In this document: one piece after another, positions 21,475-31,572 of the stretch | Layout of the letters: every line of letters starts with the position of its first letter | Position numbering within the stretch: the stretch's first letter is position 1 | Origin: Flabesymbios commensalis | Lineage: Eukaryota; Annelida; Polychaeta; Terebellida; Flabelligeridae | DNA: 64,000 nt | Reading direction: 5' to 3' | NCBI GenBank assembly: GCA_964017125.1 | Contig: OZ024915.1 | Coordinates: forward strand, 73,228,032 to 73,292,031 | Notes under the pieces: model-generated | What the model was told of the DNA's origin: nothing | What the model saw: the letters and a program-made list of their open reading frames with translations, nothing else | The model's database searches: none | Made by a program: the position numbers and the translations under genes

Positions 21475-21870
21475 ACCTACTTGAAGTTATGAAATGCGGT
21501 AAAAATGAAATGCATGGAGTTTTAGGCCACCTTTATGCACATAAAAGCTATAAATTGGGCGAGGAGAACCTCCTGAGGATGGTGAGATGAATGACACGAC
21601 ACTGCCCTCCAGACACAGGAATCGAAATAATTTTAGCCCGAGCACGCTACCTCTCGGTCACGGAGGCTCCCCGCAATATTGAATCATTACGAGTAAGCGC
21701 AATAGAAGCATTTTGTTTCTTTTGAAACTTGAAGGCCAGAGAGGGGTTCGAACCCGAGATCTCCGACTTTCCAAGCAGACAGCTTAACTACTCCACCAAG
21801 GCCCCCGCCCCGTGAATCGCGGTGGCGAGACACAATTTCAAGTGTGTGAAAATTTACATGAGATAACGTT
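21475..21870 (+). mobile_element. TTAA-B-type fragment split by a SINE
   Basis: TTCACCTACTTGAAGTTATG (left) and CGCGGTGGCGAGACACAATT..CAAGTG (right) are the two hairpin arms of one B element, separated by the SINE. Confidence 0.6.
21498..21815 (-). mobile_element. SINE-D, older copy inside a TTAA-B hairpin
   Basis: Reads in reverse from head 1 (GTAGTTAAGCTGTCTGCTTGG, B box GGTTCGAACCCC) through head 2 to the tail. The degenerate TSD is ATGAAATGCGGT against GTGAATCGCGGT. Head 1 belongs to the old subfamily seen at 6651. Confidence 0.8.
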
Positions 21871-21953
21871 GCGTTCCTGGTGGATCCGATGTCATGTGAC
21901 TTAACCTACTAATAAAACCTGCCGAGAAAAATGACCACATTCCTGCTGAGCGT

Positions 21954-22154
21954 TTAACCCTTTAAGCACTGGAATATGTTTATGCAAAAGCAAGAAAACC
22001 AAATGGTTTTTTTCAATTTGAAATCATCCTAAATGTCTTAGTCACCTCTTTCCGCTTCATTTGAATACCTATGTTATGTTTCTACAGCCATTAGAAATAT
22101 TTCACTATTTCAGATTCTGACACTTAGAGTCGATACACGCGCTGTAAGGGTTAA
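21954..22154 (+). mobile_element. TTAA-A element sharing its TTAA with the next
   Basis: TTAA at 21954-21957, CCCTTTAAGCACTGGAATATG, body with CTAAATGTCTTAGTCACCTC, right end CTGTAAGGGTTAA. Most of the internal hairpin is deleted. The right TTAA (22151-22154) is the left TTAA of TTAA-B1. Confidence 0.85.
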
Positions 22155-22401
22155 CCCTTTAACCGCCTGTCCCGATTATACTCGTTTTCTCATTTTTTTA
22201 TTAGCACATCGAAGACTTGCTAATCTGTTAAATATGAAAAGTGACATCAATCAGCCAGATTTCAAACTCGCTGACCTCAAGTTTGCGAAATCTGAATAAT
22301 TTTCATTCCCTTGAAGTTGTGGATCGCGTCAGCGAGGCACAACTTCAAGTGGGTAAAAATTTCAGTTAAATAATTTGGCAGGTAAAGGTTTAAAGGGGTA
22401 A
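22151..22401 (-). mobile_element. TTAA-B1 element
   Basis: TTAACCCTTTAACCGCCTGTC at the left and GGTTTAAAGGGGTAA at the right. The hairpin is CTTGAAGTTGTGGATCGCG / CGAGGCACAACTTCAAG. It is butted to TTAA-A at a single TTAA. Confidence 0.85.
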
Positions 22402-22480
22402 ATCTGACCCACCGTCTTCGACGTTTCAACAATATTGAGCCAACACTGTGTCGACGTCTTGCCCTTTGGAACTAACATAA

Positions 22481-22663
22481 CTGTACTGTAGATCTAGTAA
22501 TATTCGCGAGGTTTTCATTTTCGCGAAATTCACGAGGATGGCAAATTCGCGGGTTTAAGAATCTCGCGAAATTATTAATATAATAGCGCCACCTATCATC
22601 AAAATTGATAGTTTGCTAATTCTAGACTTCCTGGAAAGTCCCAAATTACCAGATCTACAGTAT
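22481..22663. mobile_element. MITE with TTCGCGA-rich end
   Basis: ACTGTAGATCTAGTAATATTC faces ATTACCAGATCTACAGTA as terminal inverted repeats. The left part is TTCGCGAGG / TTTCGCGAAATTC, a motif I recall from small DNA transposons in several invertebrates. That recollection is not checked. Confidence 0.6.
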
Positions 22664-23198
22664 ATAACAATATGTAGTGATAAAGATTTGTACATGTTTA
22701 CAGTATTATACAGTACTCCATGCACGCAATGCGTCAGATTATAATAGAGGATAGTGTCCAGGAGCCCAGAAGGTTTCATTTAGCATTGCGAGTACAAAAG
22801 GTTTGAATTATATCACGTGTAGAACAGACCGTCACGAACCAAAAAAGACCATTATTCTTAAGTGCCGCAGCCTGTACCAATTAATGTCACCGCCCCTCAA
22901 TTAGGCCCAAATTAGTGATTAATTATCATATCGAGTACTTCCACTAAACAAATTGCACCACATTAGTGGTAGAGCTCGAATTTGTCGTTCTTAAGTGTCA
23001 AATCCTGTACTGTCTTAGCTTAAGAGCGCTTTTAATTAGTAATAATTAGAGATTTAATAAGCATAATATGTGCATTGAAATACTTGACGGCATAATATTC
23101 TAGGATATATAATGCTTCAGAATCAACAAATGTATATGTTTTATCCTGTAGCCAAGCACAAAATATATATACATATGTGTTACATTTATCCAATATGT
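22664..23198. other. unique stretch
   Basis: 22890-22935 has AATTAG repeats and GTGATTAATTA (homeodomain-type cores). No frame or family member seen. Confidence 0.25.
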
Positions 23199-23302
23199 CA
23201 ACAAAAAATGACATTGATCCATTGTTGGATCAATGGTGGGCCAGTGTCGTAGACGGTGGCCCACCATTAGCTGATGGTTGGGTTGATTTCTTGTTTTTAG
23301 GG
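23199..23302. mobile_element. Pal-H palindrome
   Basis: Core ATGGTGGGCCAGTGTCGTAG / ACGGTGGCCCACCAT with outer arms CATTGATCCATTG and GGTTGGGTTGATTTC. Confidence 0.75.
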
Positions 23303-23369
23303 GATAGCTATTGGAAACAAAGGGCACGCTATGAATATTAAATGATAATCTCAAGGTGCGACATATAAA

Positions 23370-23615
23370 TCATTTGATCCTTATCCTGCTAATTTAATTT
23401 ATTTAAATTTTCATCCACTTGAAGTTGTGTCTCGCTACCGCGATCCACAACTTCAAGTGGACGAAATTACTCAGATTTGTTTAACTTGAGCACAAAAATG
23501 TCAAAATCTTGATGTTTAGACACAGATTTAATTACAAATAACAGTCATTTGGTCAACTAATAAAACAGATTAAAAACGGACGATTTGAGAGTAATGAACA
23601 TTAAATTTGATAGAT
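23370..23615 (+). mobile_element. TTAA-B2 element
   Basis: Hairpin CCACTTGAAGTTGTGTCTCG / CGATCCACAACTTCAAGTGG at 23417-23461. The body contains CTAATAAAACAGATTAAAAAC. Termini are eroded, and the start TCCTTATCCTGCTAA recalls TTAA-D. Confidence 0.65.
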
Positions 23616-23649
23616 TGTCATAACTGTAATGTTGTGTTCAATTTGTAGA

Positions 23650-23763
23650 TATGTAAGTAAAGTTGCGGTCGCGACAGCGAGACTCAACTTCAAGTAGGTA
23701 AAATTTAAACAATTTCTAATGAAGCAAGTCAGAGGTTAACGTTGGGCCAACATTGTAGAAAAG
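23650..23763. mobile_element. TTAA-B hairpin scrap and Pal-H scrap
   Basis: GTTGCGGTCGCGACAGCGAG..CTTCAAGTAGG is half of a B hairpin. ACGTTGGGCCAACATTGTAG at 23739-23758 is a Pal-H core remnant. Confidence 0.45.
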
Positions 23764-24172
23764 TCATACAAATCTTTTATGCTTACTGGGTACTGCAACA
23801 CCATTATTATAGAACAACACATTTGTATAGAGAACGGTTTCAGCTTTATATTAATATATCGACCAAATAAAATGGAGAAACCCCATAGAATGCATCAGGC
23901 AGGGCAGCGTAAAATCGGATATTTCACAGTGCGCCTTTCTGTTCCGAACACTGAAAATATTGGACCCATGTTGCGGCTTATCTGCTGTGAATGCTCAGAA
24001 AGCCTCCGATCTGGAGATGCAGATTTCAGACTATTTTTTGTTTAGCTGCCTTTCAGAGGATCTCCATAAACATGACCCCAATCGTGAGGACTGCCTGGGA
24101 TAAGGTGACCCGGCCCGCAAAAAACGCCGCGCCTATGGTTGGTTCTGTTCAAATACCAGTCTTTACACATGC
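23764..24172. other. no feature recognised
   Basis: Two overlapping 88-codon frames run here in different phases. Neither shows a motif. Confidence 0.3.
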
Positions 24173-24325
24173 CTCAACAACGAATTTCGAATCCTGTGTC
24201 TGGAGGGCAGTGTCATCTCATTCATCTCAGCGTCACCAGGAGGTTCTCGTGGGCTAAAACCACATTCATTTATCAGGAGGTTTTCGTGGCCAAAAAACAC
24301 ATTCATTCATCAAGTCTCAACAACG
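24173..24325 (+). mobile_element. 5'-truncated SINE-D with 10-bp TSD
   Basis: CTCAACAACG at 24173-24182 and 24316-24325. The insert starts at the second B box (AATTTCGAATCCTGTG) and its tail region is partly duplicated: CAGGAGGTT..CGTGG occurs twice. Confidence 0.8.
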
Positions 24326-24350
24326 TTGGGTGAAATGCTCACTATTGTAC

Positions 24351-24450
24351 CCGGATAACACGAGACATTGAACCAATGTTTGTCTAATGTTGAACCCCTG
24401 TCTACCACTTTGGCCCAAGATTAGATAAGCATTGGCTCAATGTCGCATAG
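24351..24450. mobile_element. Pal-H palindrome, diverged
   Basis: GGATAACACGAGACATTGAACC and GCATTGGCTCAATGTCGC are its arms. The core is strongly altered. Confidence 0.6.
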
Positions 24451-24462
24451 CAGTAGCGAGTG

Positions 24463-24548
24463 AAGACGTTGAATTAATGCTACAATGCATCTACGAGGCT
24501 GGCCCAACATTTAACCAGCATTGATTCAACGTCTTGTGTTCCTTGGGT
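24463..24548. mobile_element. Pal-H palindrome
   Basis: Left GACGTTGAATTAATGCTAC, right TTGATTCAACGTCTTGTG. The core pairs poorly. Confidence 0.65.
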
Positions 24549-24560
24549 GTATTTTACTGT

Positions 24561-24687
24561 ATGACGATAGTTGATATGATAGTTGGTATGATAGTTGATA
24601 TGATAGTTGGTATGATAGTTGGCATGATAGTTGACATTATAGTTGGCACGGTAGTTTGTCTGATAGTTAGCATGATAGTTGGCATAG
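24561..24687. repeat. 12-bp minisatellite ATGATAGTTGGT, about 10 units
   Basis: Units vary at the last two bases (GAT/GGT/GGC), and later units decay. It gives two opposite open frames that are not genes. Confidence 0.9.
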
Positions 24688-24776
24688 CCAGGCATATCCA
24701 GAGGGCTGTGTTACGCCCCTCAAACTACTTTTATGACCCGAGTGGATGTTGTGGAATTCAAAGCCACCACACAGAT

Positions 24777-24872
24777 GTGGAACGAGATTTGGAACAAATG
24801 TTGACTTATTATTGGTCAAGCGTTGTAGACTGTAGCCCAACCATTTGCTGAACGTTTTAGGTTTTTCTAGGA
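24777..24872. mobile_element. Pal-H palindrome, diverged
   Basis: Core ATTGGTCAAGCGTTGTAGAC / TGTAGCCCAACCAT with weakly paired flanks. Confidence 0.55.
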
Positions 24873-25264
24873 GTTGAGGTGTACAGCTATCTGTTTATTA
24901 TCACACTGATATACCATGTTCGTACATACATTGTTTTTCTTAGACTAATTAAAGTTTACCCCCCCCCCCCACACATTTACATTTAATTTCGTATACAAGA
25001 ATAAAAAACATATTAAAGTATAATTATGGTATACGCATAATACTTCTAAATAGTCCTGTATATTATCATTTAAGCGGATTTTGTTTCCAAGTTGGCGAAA
25101 ACCTTTCTCAAATGCGCAAGAAATAGCGCCTAAATTGCAGTACCTCTATTCTGGTGCTTATCCACTCTAGAATACATTGTAACCATGGCAACAAGACTCG
25201 CTGTGCTCTCGCTACAATCACGTCACGTAACATTTACCACAGGGAGGTAATTTACACCCGTCTG
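24873..25264. other. no gene; poly-C at 24959-24970
   Basis: Unique sequence around a C run. Confidence 0.4.
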
Positions 25265-25552
25265 ACCCGTCTCAATAAGGGGGTGACAGAGGCAGGGAAG
25301 CCTACACGCAGTGCCATCTCAACAAGAGCGTGACAGAGGAAGGGAAGCCTACAGCCAGTGCCATCTAAATACTGAAATGTACACCTCCAACAAGATATTA
25401 AGCCCATGCTGGGGTAATGTTGGCCCAGCGTCGTAGACGGTGGGCCAACATTAGCCCAGCATTTGATAAACATCTTCTGTTTGCTGGGCTGTTTGAACCG
25501 TCTCAACAAGTGCGTGACAGTGGAAAGGAGATCTACACGCAGTGTCATCTGA
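25265..25552. repeat. about 52-bp tandem repeat interrupted by Pal-H
   Basis: The unit CCGTCTCAACAAG..CGTGACAG..TACACGCAGTG occurs twice at 25265-25372 and once at 25498-25552. Pal-H separates the last unit. Confidence 0.8.
25408..25491. mobile_element. Pal-H palindrome inside a tandem repeat
   Basis: GCTGGGGTAATGTTGGCCCAGC / GTGGGCCAACATTAGCCCAGC around the GTCGTAGAC centre. The right end CTTCTGTTTGCTGGG is complete, the left end is lost. Confidence 0.8.
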
Positions 25553-26478
25553 ACTGCAATTCAAAGACAAACAACAGTATAATTGCTTACTTTAAATTGG
25601 TATCAGACTGGAATAGAGTCCGAGCTTGGCGTGAACAGCATGGATCAACGTCAGAGATGGACAGCATAGCGAAAGCTGTGGTTTTCTATGTTGGTGGTCA
25701 GTGTACGCTGAAACCAAAAAATGTATGAAAATGTGAGGGTAACCATTCTTAAATGACAAATTCACCTTTAAAGACAGGGGTTTAAATCCCCACGTTAAGG
25801 CATTATTACAATAAGATGTAAAGAATTATGTCATTACAGAATAAGATAAAAATAATTGATCAAACAATGACGCAGTAATCCATTGCGCAATCGTTTGTCC
25901 GCGCACCGAATTTTCGGGGCACAGCTTCACGAATGGCAATGATTAAATACGCTGTACTAGTATCGCACACAGAGTCTGTCATTACGGACCAACTGGAATA
26001 AAGCGAAACAGACGTATTTTTAATTCTCAATATGTGTCGAATACTTTTAATCACTGGAGGAGTAAACCATTTTTTGTCAATGTTATGACTGGAGGTCGAT
26101 TTTTTATCATTATTAAGTAATTATTATCAGATTATAGGAGCTTAATTTAGTTTTCATTGTACTTTGATGTACAATTATTGGTCTAGAAAAAAAAAATATC
26201 GTTATATCAAATATATTTTAGTCTAATCGATTTCGAAGTGGATCAATACAGTATCATCTTGGATTCTGACAACATACACCCTACATGGGATTTATGATGA
26301 CTTCTTGAGAGTTATTTAAATTACCTGGTCTTCTAAATCATAGTGCTAAACATTCGCTTTGACACCAAATTCGACCCTTAACCCCGAAATTGTTGGACTG
26401 GAGGGAATCAAGTTGGAACCATCATCTCAATGGCCTCATAATCACGTAGTTGTCGCTCTCCATCCCGCCAAATGGAGA
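25553..26478. other. long unique stretch, no gene recognised
   Basis: AT-rich without hairpins or family matches. Frames are at most 64 codons except the one entering from the Pal-H side (25417-25728), which starts in a repeat. Confidence 0.35.
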
Positions 26479-27090
26479 AGATGGACGTGGCACAATGATT
26501 AGAGCATGACGCTTTACAATAGCCGCTGCCTCTTGAGTAGGTTTAAACCCCGATGAGGCAGGTTTTCAGAAAAATGTCATGTTTCTCCCCTCTCAACGTT
26601 GAGGCATTGTTTCGATCTTCGAGTTCTTGGGCAGGGCACTTCACCTCACGGGGCGGGGGCCCTAGGGTAGTGGTTAGCACCGCTGCCTTTCACGCCAGAT
26701 ATTGGGGTTCGGTTCCCGGTCTCGGCGGTTTAAAAGAAACAAAAGATGTTTCTTCCCCATCCACGTGTGAAAGTCAGTATTGTGGGGAGCCTCTGTGACC
26801 GAGAGGTAGCGTGCTCGGCCTCGGACCGCCAGGGCTCGAATTTCGAATCCTGTGTCTGGAGGACGGTGTCATCTCAATCATCTCACAATCCTCAGGAGGT
26901 ACTCCTGGCCCAGTTTAGCCTATATGTGCACAAAGGTGGCCTAAAGCCCGATTCATTTCATTTCATTTACTTCACCTCACGGGCTTCCCTTTACTCATGT
27001 GTAAATAAGTACCTGGTTGGACAGACAAGATCATGTGGACAATAAGTTAGAAGCGCTAAACTGGTTGCAGGGCTGTATTCTCCTTGTGGA
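26479..27090 (+). mobile_element. second, older SINE family hosting a SINE-D
   Basis: GTGGCACAATGATTAGAGCA (A-box-like) and GGTTTAAACCCCGATG (B-box-like) form a tRNA-like head. After the SINE-D insert the body resumes with CATGTGTAAATAAGTACCTGG and GCGCTAAACTGGTTGCAGG. The wording resembles widespread invertebrate SINEs with a GGTACCTGG block, recalled from memory. It is distinct from SINE-D. Confidence 0.55.
26638..26983 (+). mobile_element. SINE-D, young copy with 15-bp TSD
   Basis: ACTTCACCTCACGGG at 26638-26652 and 26969-26983. Both heads are complete, and the tail is ATTCATTTCATTTCATTT. It differs by a few bases from the 44-kb copy. Confidence 0.97.
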
Positions 27091-27263
27091 ATTGAACTGG
27101 TACATGAGTGCACAGGTCTAGTGACCGGGGGGGGGGGGATGCAAAAAGCGGCTGATATCAGACAATAGACATGCACCTTCACCTTTAAAATGCGCAATTT
27201 GTAATAAATAGAAAATACGATATATACAGTCACTCTCAATCATGATTGTAGTGACCTGTGATT

Positions 27264-27360
27264 ACCCAGCAAACACGAGACGTTGGCCCAATGCTGGTAT
27301 AATGTTGTGCCAGCGTCGACGACACTGGCCCAACATTATAGCAGTATTGTGCTTTCCGTG
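27264..27360. mobile_element. Pal-H palindrome
   Basis: Intact left end CCCAGCAAACACGAGACG, core TAATGTTGTGCCAGCGTCGA / GACACTGGCCCAACATTA. The right end is eroded. Confidence 0.85.
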
Positions 27361-27712
27361 ATAACTAGTTCACAAGAGGGTTTTATTCCAAGATTCTGTA
27401 CCCATCTCACGTAACACTTAACACAGCTCGGCAATTCAAGCCCTCTCCACAAAATAAATACACTTGACTTCACGTTGTCCTCACGTTGTACCAGCGTCCT
27501 CGCCACGTCTACAGCGTTGACGTGGCGTTAATCGGACATTTTATAGCTGGTGAGCTCCCCAGATGCTCGTGACGGCTGGGACCAGGTGTAATTTCTACAT
27601 TCACTTTCCCATTTGTTTCCTATTCTTCTTTCCTCGCTGATAGCTGGGATTTGTATTTGTGTAGATCGTCTAGGACAATGCTCACTTCCATCAGTGGCAG
27701 ACTCTATACCCA
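27361..27712. other. unique stretch
   Basis: CACGTTGTC/ACGTTGTACC/GACGTGGCG words give short inverted matches at 27478-27530. No gene seen. Confidence 0.3.
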
Positions 27713-28042
27713 AAGTCACATTTAAAGTGATCAACCAGGATCGCATGTTTTTTGCTGATTTCGCAGTCAATTCTCAATTTTGCAAACACCATTTTTCAAA
27801 AAAATCCCAACAGCGCTGAAAACTTCGTAAACTTGTATAGCGTATTTCAAAAGTTAGACCATTTGATATGTAATAAATTGAAATTACAACGTCCCTCTAT
27901 AAACCTATTAAACTAATTCTAATGTCGAATGGTCTAAGGATTTGAATAAAAAATGGCCTTTGCAAAATTTCAAGGAAATCGGTTAAGAATTGACGGGGAA
28001 ATCAGCGAAAATCATGCGGTCCTGGTTTAATGTGACGGCAAG
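27713..28042. mobile_element. TIR-Q element
   Basis: AACCAGGATCGCATG..GCTGATTTC at the left faces GAAATCAGCGAAAATCATGC and CGGTCCTGGTTT at the right. The central AGTTAGACCATTTGATATG is inverted as AATGGTCTAA. The flanks also pair (TCACATTTAAA against TTTAATGTGA), so the TIRs may be longer. Confidence 0.8.
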
Positions 28043-28065
28043 TATAGTGCGGTTTATCCTATCAG

Positions 28066-28303
28066 CCCTTTAACCGCTGGACCCGATGTTTTTTTTTTCT
28101 TTATTAGCACATTAAATGAGAGCTTTTTAACATAGGAAAGATAAAACGTCACATAAATCAACAAGATTTCAAAATCGCTGACTACCATTTTGTCAAATCC
28201 GAATAATCTTCAGTCACTTGAAGTTGTGGATCGCGTCAGCGAGACACAACTTCAAGTGGGTGAAAATTACAATTGATTTACTTTGCGCTTTACGGGCTAA
28301 ACC
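28066..28303 (-). mobile_element. TTAA-B1 element
   Basis: CCCTTTAACCGCTGGACCC at the left and GCGCTTTACGGGCTAA at the right. Hairpin CTTGAAGTTGTGGATCGCG / CGAGACACAACTTCAAG. Confidence 0.75.
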
Positions 28304-28304
28304 C

Positions 28305-28440
28305 CTAGTCGTTTATAGTCTGTTTAATTAAGAGATCAAATCAATGATATTGGAATGAAATCTATGTTTAAACATCAATATTTGCAAATGTTTGGACTCA
28401 AATAGGACAAATACGAGTATTTTGCACCCACTTGAAGAGA
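28305..28440 (-). mobile_element. TTAA-B2 fragment
   Basis: Follows the reverse complement of the B2 body (TCTGTTTAATTAAGAGATCAAA, AAACATCAATATTTGCAAAT) and stops at the start of the hairpin (CACCCACTTGAAG). Confidence 0.55.
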
Positions 28441-28535
28441 GTGATAATTTAATAAACATATATTGCTATGTAGCGCTTTGAGGGTATATGGTATACATTG
28501 GGGCCAGGACAAATTTATTTTGTATTCATTCATCA

Positions 28536-28760
28536 ATTCTTTATAATAATAATTCATTCTAAAGCGCTATTCCAACAAAAATTTGCTCATAGCGCTGTAC
28601 AATACAAGTTTATAAAAAGCTTTTTGAAAAGCTGAGTCTTCGGCGCAGATTAAAACACAGTCATTGATGGCGCGCTCTTGATATTGGGTGGCATTCCAGA
28701 GCGGAGGTACCGCCCTGCTAAAAGTCCTGTCACCCCGAGAATATTTTGTACGTGGAGCAC
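28536..28760. mobile_element. fragment of an unidentified dispersed repeat
   Basis: AAAGCGCTATTCC..CATAGCGCTGTACAA and AAAGCTGAGTCTTCGGCGCAG resemble, from memory, 3' regions of non-LTR elements common in aquatic animals. Nothing else in the window matches. Confidence 0.3.
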
Positions 28761-28814
28761 ACAGTAAATGTATTTAATCATGTATTTCCCTTCAAAAGAA
28801 GAAAATATAATTAT

Positions 28815-28958
28815 ATAGGCCTAGATACAATAAATATGAAAAAAACATTTGTTTTCCATAATATTTAAAACATGCAAAAGTGCGCTTTAGGAATTTTTTT
28901 ATGATGATATGATACATTATGACGTCTAATGTCGATCCCTACGCTGCTAGGGTTAATG
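28815..28958. mobile_element. TTAA-A scraps
   Basis: GAAAAAAACATTTGTTTTCC is reverse-oriented body, while ACGTCTAATGTCGATCCC..TAGGGTTAA is a forward right end. They may be two broken copies. Confidence 0.4.
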
Positions 28959-28960
28959 GT

Positions 28961-29526
28961 GCTTAACCAGGGAGTCGCCGACAAGTTTATATCCAACATA
29001 AAATGAGCAGCATTCCTATGAATACCTGACCACAGTGATTTAGACGACCATCCTGGCCACATAAACAGGCATGATAAAGAGGACTGCCCTCCAGTGGTTC
29101 AATGGGCTTCCACGGTCAAGGTCTAGTTTCATTACCCTCGGTATGTTTGGGGACTATTTGTTATGCTGTCCAAGGCCGTGTTTGGAACAGCGAACACAGA
29201 GCATGCAGTCCATCTGACCACGTCATCAAGGGAACACATTGTGACCACTGTAATTATAGCTTAGTTTGTTTGCTGCCAATATATTGACCAGTTATTGTTC
29301 ACGTATACACTGATGTCCATCACACCGAAAACGTTCAAATTGAAATTATATTAGCTGTCTCTAATTTTCATTAGAAAAGTTAAGATCCTGTTTATAAAGT
29401 TAAGCGTAGGTTAATTAGGCAGAATTCTGAAACATCGCTATTAAATAGTTAGCATACAAAACGAAAAATAATTATCGTACCGTGCAAGACTGTCACCACC
29501 ACTGGCTTATTGTCCCATCGTTGACC
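28961..29526. other. unique stretch
   Basis: No repeat or convincing frame. 29355-29395 has ATTAGAAAAGTTAAGATC, which matches the hairpin at 46143. Confidence 0.3.
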
Positions 29527-29780
29527 GGACAAATTAAAAAGTAATAATTGGGTTTTAGGCCACCTTTGTTCACATATGGGCTAAACTGGACCAGTAGTAC
29601 ATCCCGAGTATGGTGAGATGAATGAGATGTCACTGTCCTCCAGCTACCTCTCGGTCCCGAGAGGGGAATAATCATTTTTGTTTTTTTGAAACTTGAATTC
29701 CAGATTGGGGGACGAGGCCGTGATCTCCTACTTTTCAAGCAGACGCAGCTTCAACCACTAAACCAGTGCCCCACCCCAGT
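29527..29780 (-). mobile_element. SINE-D, old copy with internal deletion
   Basis: Tail (GGGTTTTAGGCCACCTTTGT) and middle are clear. Head 2 is mostly deleted after CTCCAG, and head 1 reads in reverse to AGTGCCCCACC. Confidence 0.75.
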
Positions 29781-29856
29781 TGACGAGAGAAGTGATCGAA
29801 ATATGAACTGACTGTGGGATGAAACAACTGGATTATCCTGTTAATTTATCGTCTCC

Positions 29857-29919
29857 TTTGGATAGGAAAGGGTGTATCTGCCACTTTACAAAGTGGCAGA
29901 TACACCCTTTCATATCCAA
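29857..29919. repeat. Pal-S palindrome variant, perfect 21-bp arms
   Basis: 29867-29887 (AAAGGGTGTATCTGCCACTTT) is the exact complement of 29890-29910. Relative to the canonical form, GGCAG..TTAC is replaced by GGGTG..GCCAC, yet both arms changed together. Confidence 0.85.
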
Positions 29920-30559
29920 GAGGATTATAATTCACTCATGCAATCCACGGACAACAAAAACCTCTAGTAAACCTACACTTTATAAATCTTGCCGATAAAA
30001 ATGCTCAAAAAATAATGTTAGACAAAGTGATAAATATAGTAAATATAAACATTCAATCTTCACTAACCGTCATTAAAATTAATGTAACTACGTCATTAAA
30101 AACATAAACGGAAATAAATTGCGGGGTAAAATAGGTTAAAACGCTCTGGCATCCAGCTGGAGTTGCACTGGCAATGTGGGTTCCTGTTGTAGAGAATCGA
30201 GGTTATGGTGAATAAATATTATTGCACACTATTCTGAACCGGTTGAATTTGCCACTATACCAGTACACTCAGACATTAGAACAAATTAGGACATTGTCTC
30301 CGTTTCAGATTTATGTATGCTGTAATTAGCTACATTAAAAAACATACAAGACAGTACGAGCTGACTAATAACCAACTGCTACTGTAAGTGTTGGCACAGT
30401 AAAACTATCACCCGTTGTGAATTTCAACACAGCCCGAGCAATTGCAGTTATCATTACTGTACAGAAGATGCAGACGAAAACGATTATCTATGCAGCAAGT
30501 AATATCCTACTTAACAATTAATCACTACAGATTCATTATCGGTGAGTCATATACTCTGC
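29920..30559. other. no feature recognised
   Basis: Unique AT-rich sequence. Confidence 0.35.
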
Positions 30560-30564
30560 CTTGC

Positions 30565-30623
30565 AAAGGCAAAAGGCAGTATCTGCTTACTTTTAAAGTA
30601 AGCAGATACTGCCTTTTGCCTTT
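30565..30623. repeat. Pal-S palindrome, perfect 29-bp arms
   Basis: 30565-30593 and 30595-30623 are exact complements around a single base. Arm sequence AAAGGCAAAAGGCAGTATCT continues to GCTTACTTT. Confidence 0.92.
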
Positions 30624-30715
30624 GTCTTGCATTTATTGCTAAATCATCCAGGACTGTCACGTTGGGCGATTTGATTGCATACAATATGAGAAATGCGGAA
30701 ATCCCAGTAAAAGAG

Positions 30716-30792
30716 AACAATGATTCAACGTTGGCTCAATTTAGGGCCAGCGTTGAAGACGGTGCACCAAAATTGAACATACATTGTGACTG
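30716..30792. mobile_element. Pal-H palindrome
   Basis: Core CAATTTAGGGCCAGCGTTGA / GACGGTGCACCAAAATTG. One outer arm is left. Confidence 0.65.
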
Positions 30793-30980
30793 AGGGCTTA
30801 AAGGGTTAAAGGTTAAAATGTCATTTGATCGGTCAGCAGACCTAATACTAGACAAAAATAAGCTATGTAGCCTTATCCTTATTCCACCGTGCAAAGGCAA
30901 GCAGATTTATCATATTTGACGCTCATTGCAGATGCAGTAGACTGCGCCTGGTTTCCGTGCTGCGCACAATGTCAGTGACC

Positions 30981-31083
30981 TACAAACACAAGACATTGAA
31001 CCCGACATTCGATGATGGGCCGACGTCGTAGGCGGGGGGACAACATTGAACCAACGATGAGACAGTGTCGCGTGTTCGCTGGA
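30981..31083. mobile_element. Pal-H palindrome, full length
   Basis: CAAACACAAGACATTGAACC and GTGTCGCGTGTTCGCTGG ends. The core is GATGGGCCGACGTCGTAGGC. Confidence 0.75.
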
Positions 31084-31239
31084 TGACGGTGGTGATGCTG
31101 ACCTTATGATGTGGTGTCCACCGTAAAATAATTTGTGATAAATAAAGAGGAAATAATGGTGTCTGGTCTCTCGCAAATTATTCTGACAGTCACATCACGC
31201 CATCCTCTCAGATTTCCACTGCAAACATCGCGGGCGGCC

Positions 31240-31572
31240 TGCTGTTTACCGACCTCACCACACGCCACTCCTTATTCACCAGTTACCTCACGCTGACCTC
31301 ACTAGACAAACCACTCCTCATTTACCAGTTACCTCACGCTGACCTCACTAGACAAACCACTCCTCATTTAACAGTTACCTCACGCTGACCTCACAAGACA
31401 AACCACTCCTTATTCACCAGTTACCTCACGCTGACCTCACTAGACAAACCACTCCTCATTTACCAGTTACCTCACGCTGACCTCACTAGACAAACCACTC
31501 TACATTCACCAGTTACCTCACGCCGACACCACTCATCATTTACCAGCCACCTCACGCTGACCTCACCAGAGC
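31240..31572. repeat. 46-bp minisatellite, about 7 units
   Basis: The unit ACCAGTTACCTCACGCTGAC plus CTCACTAGACAAACCACTC recurs. Units differ by one to three bases, and the first and last are shortened. Confidence 0.92.

Noticed and set aside
30565-30623. A microRNA precursor in the Pal-S hairpin
   Set aside because: Perfect pairing without loop and eight or so relatives in the window point to a mobile palindrome; small-RNA data would be needed to claim more.
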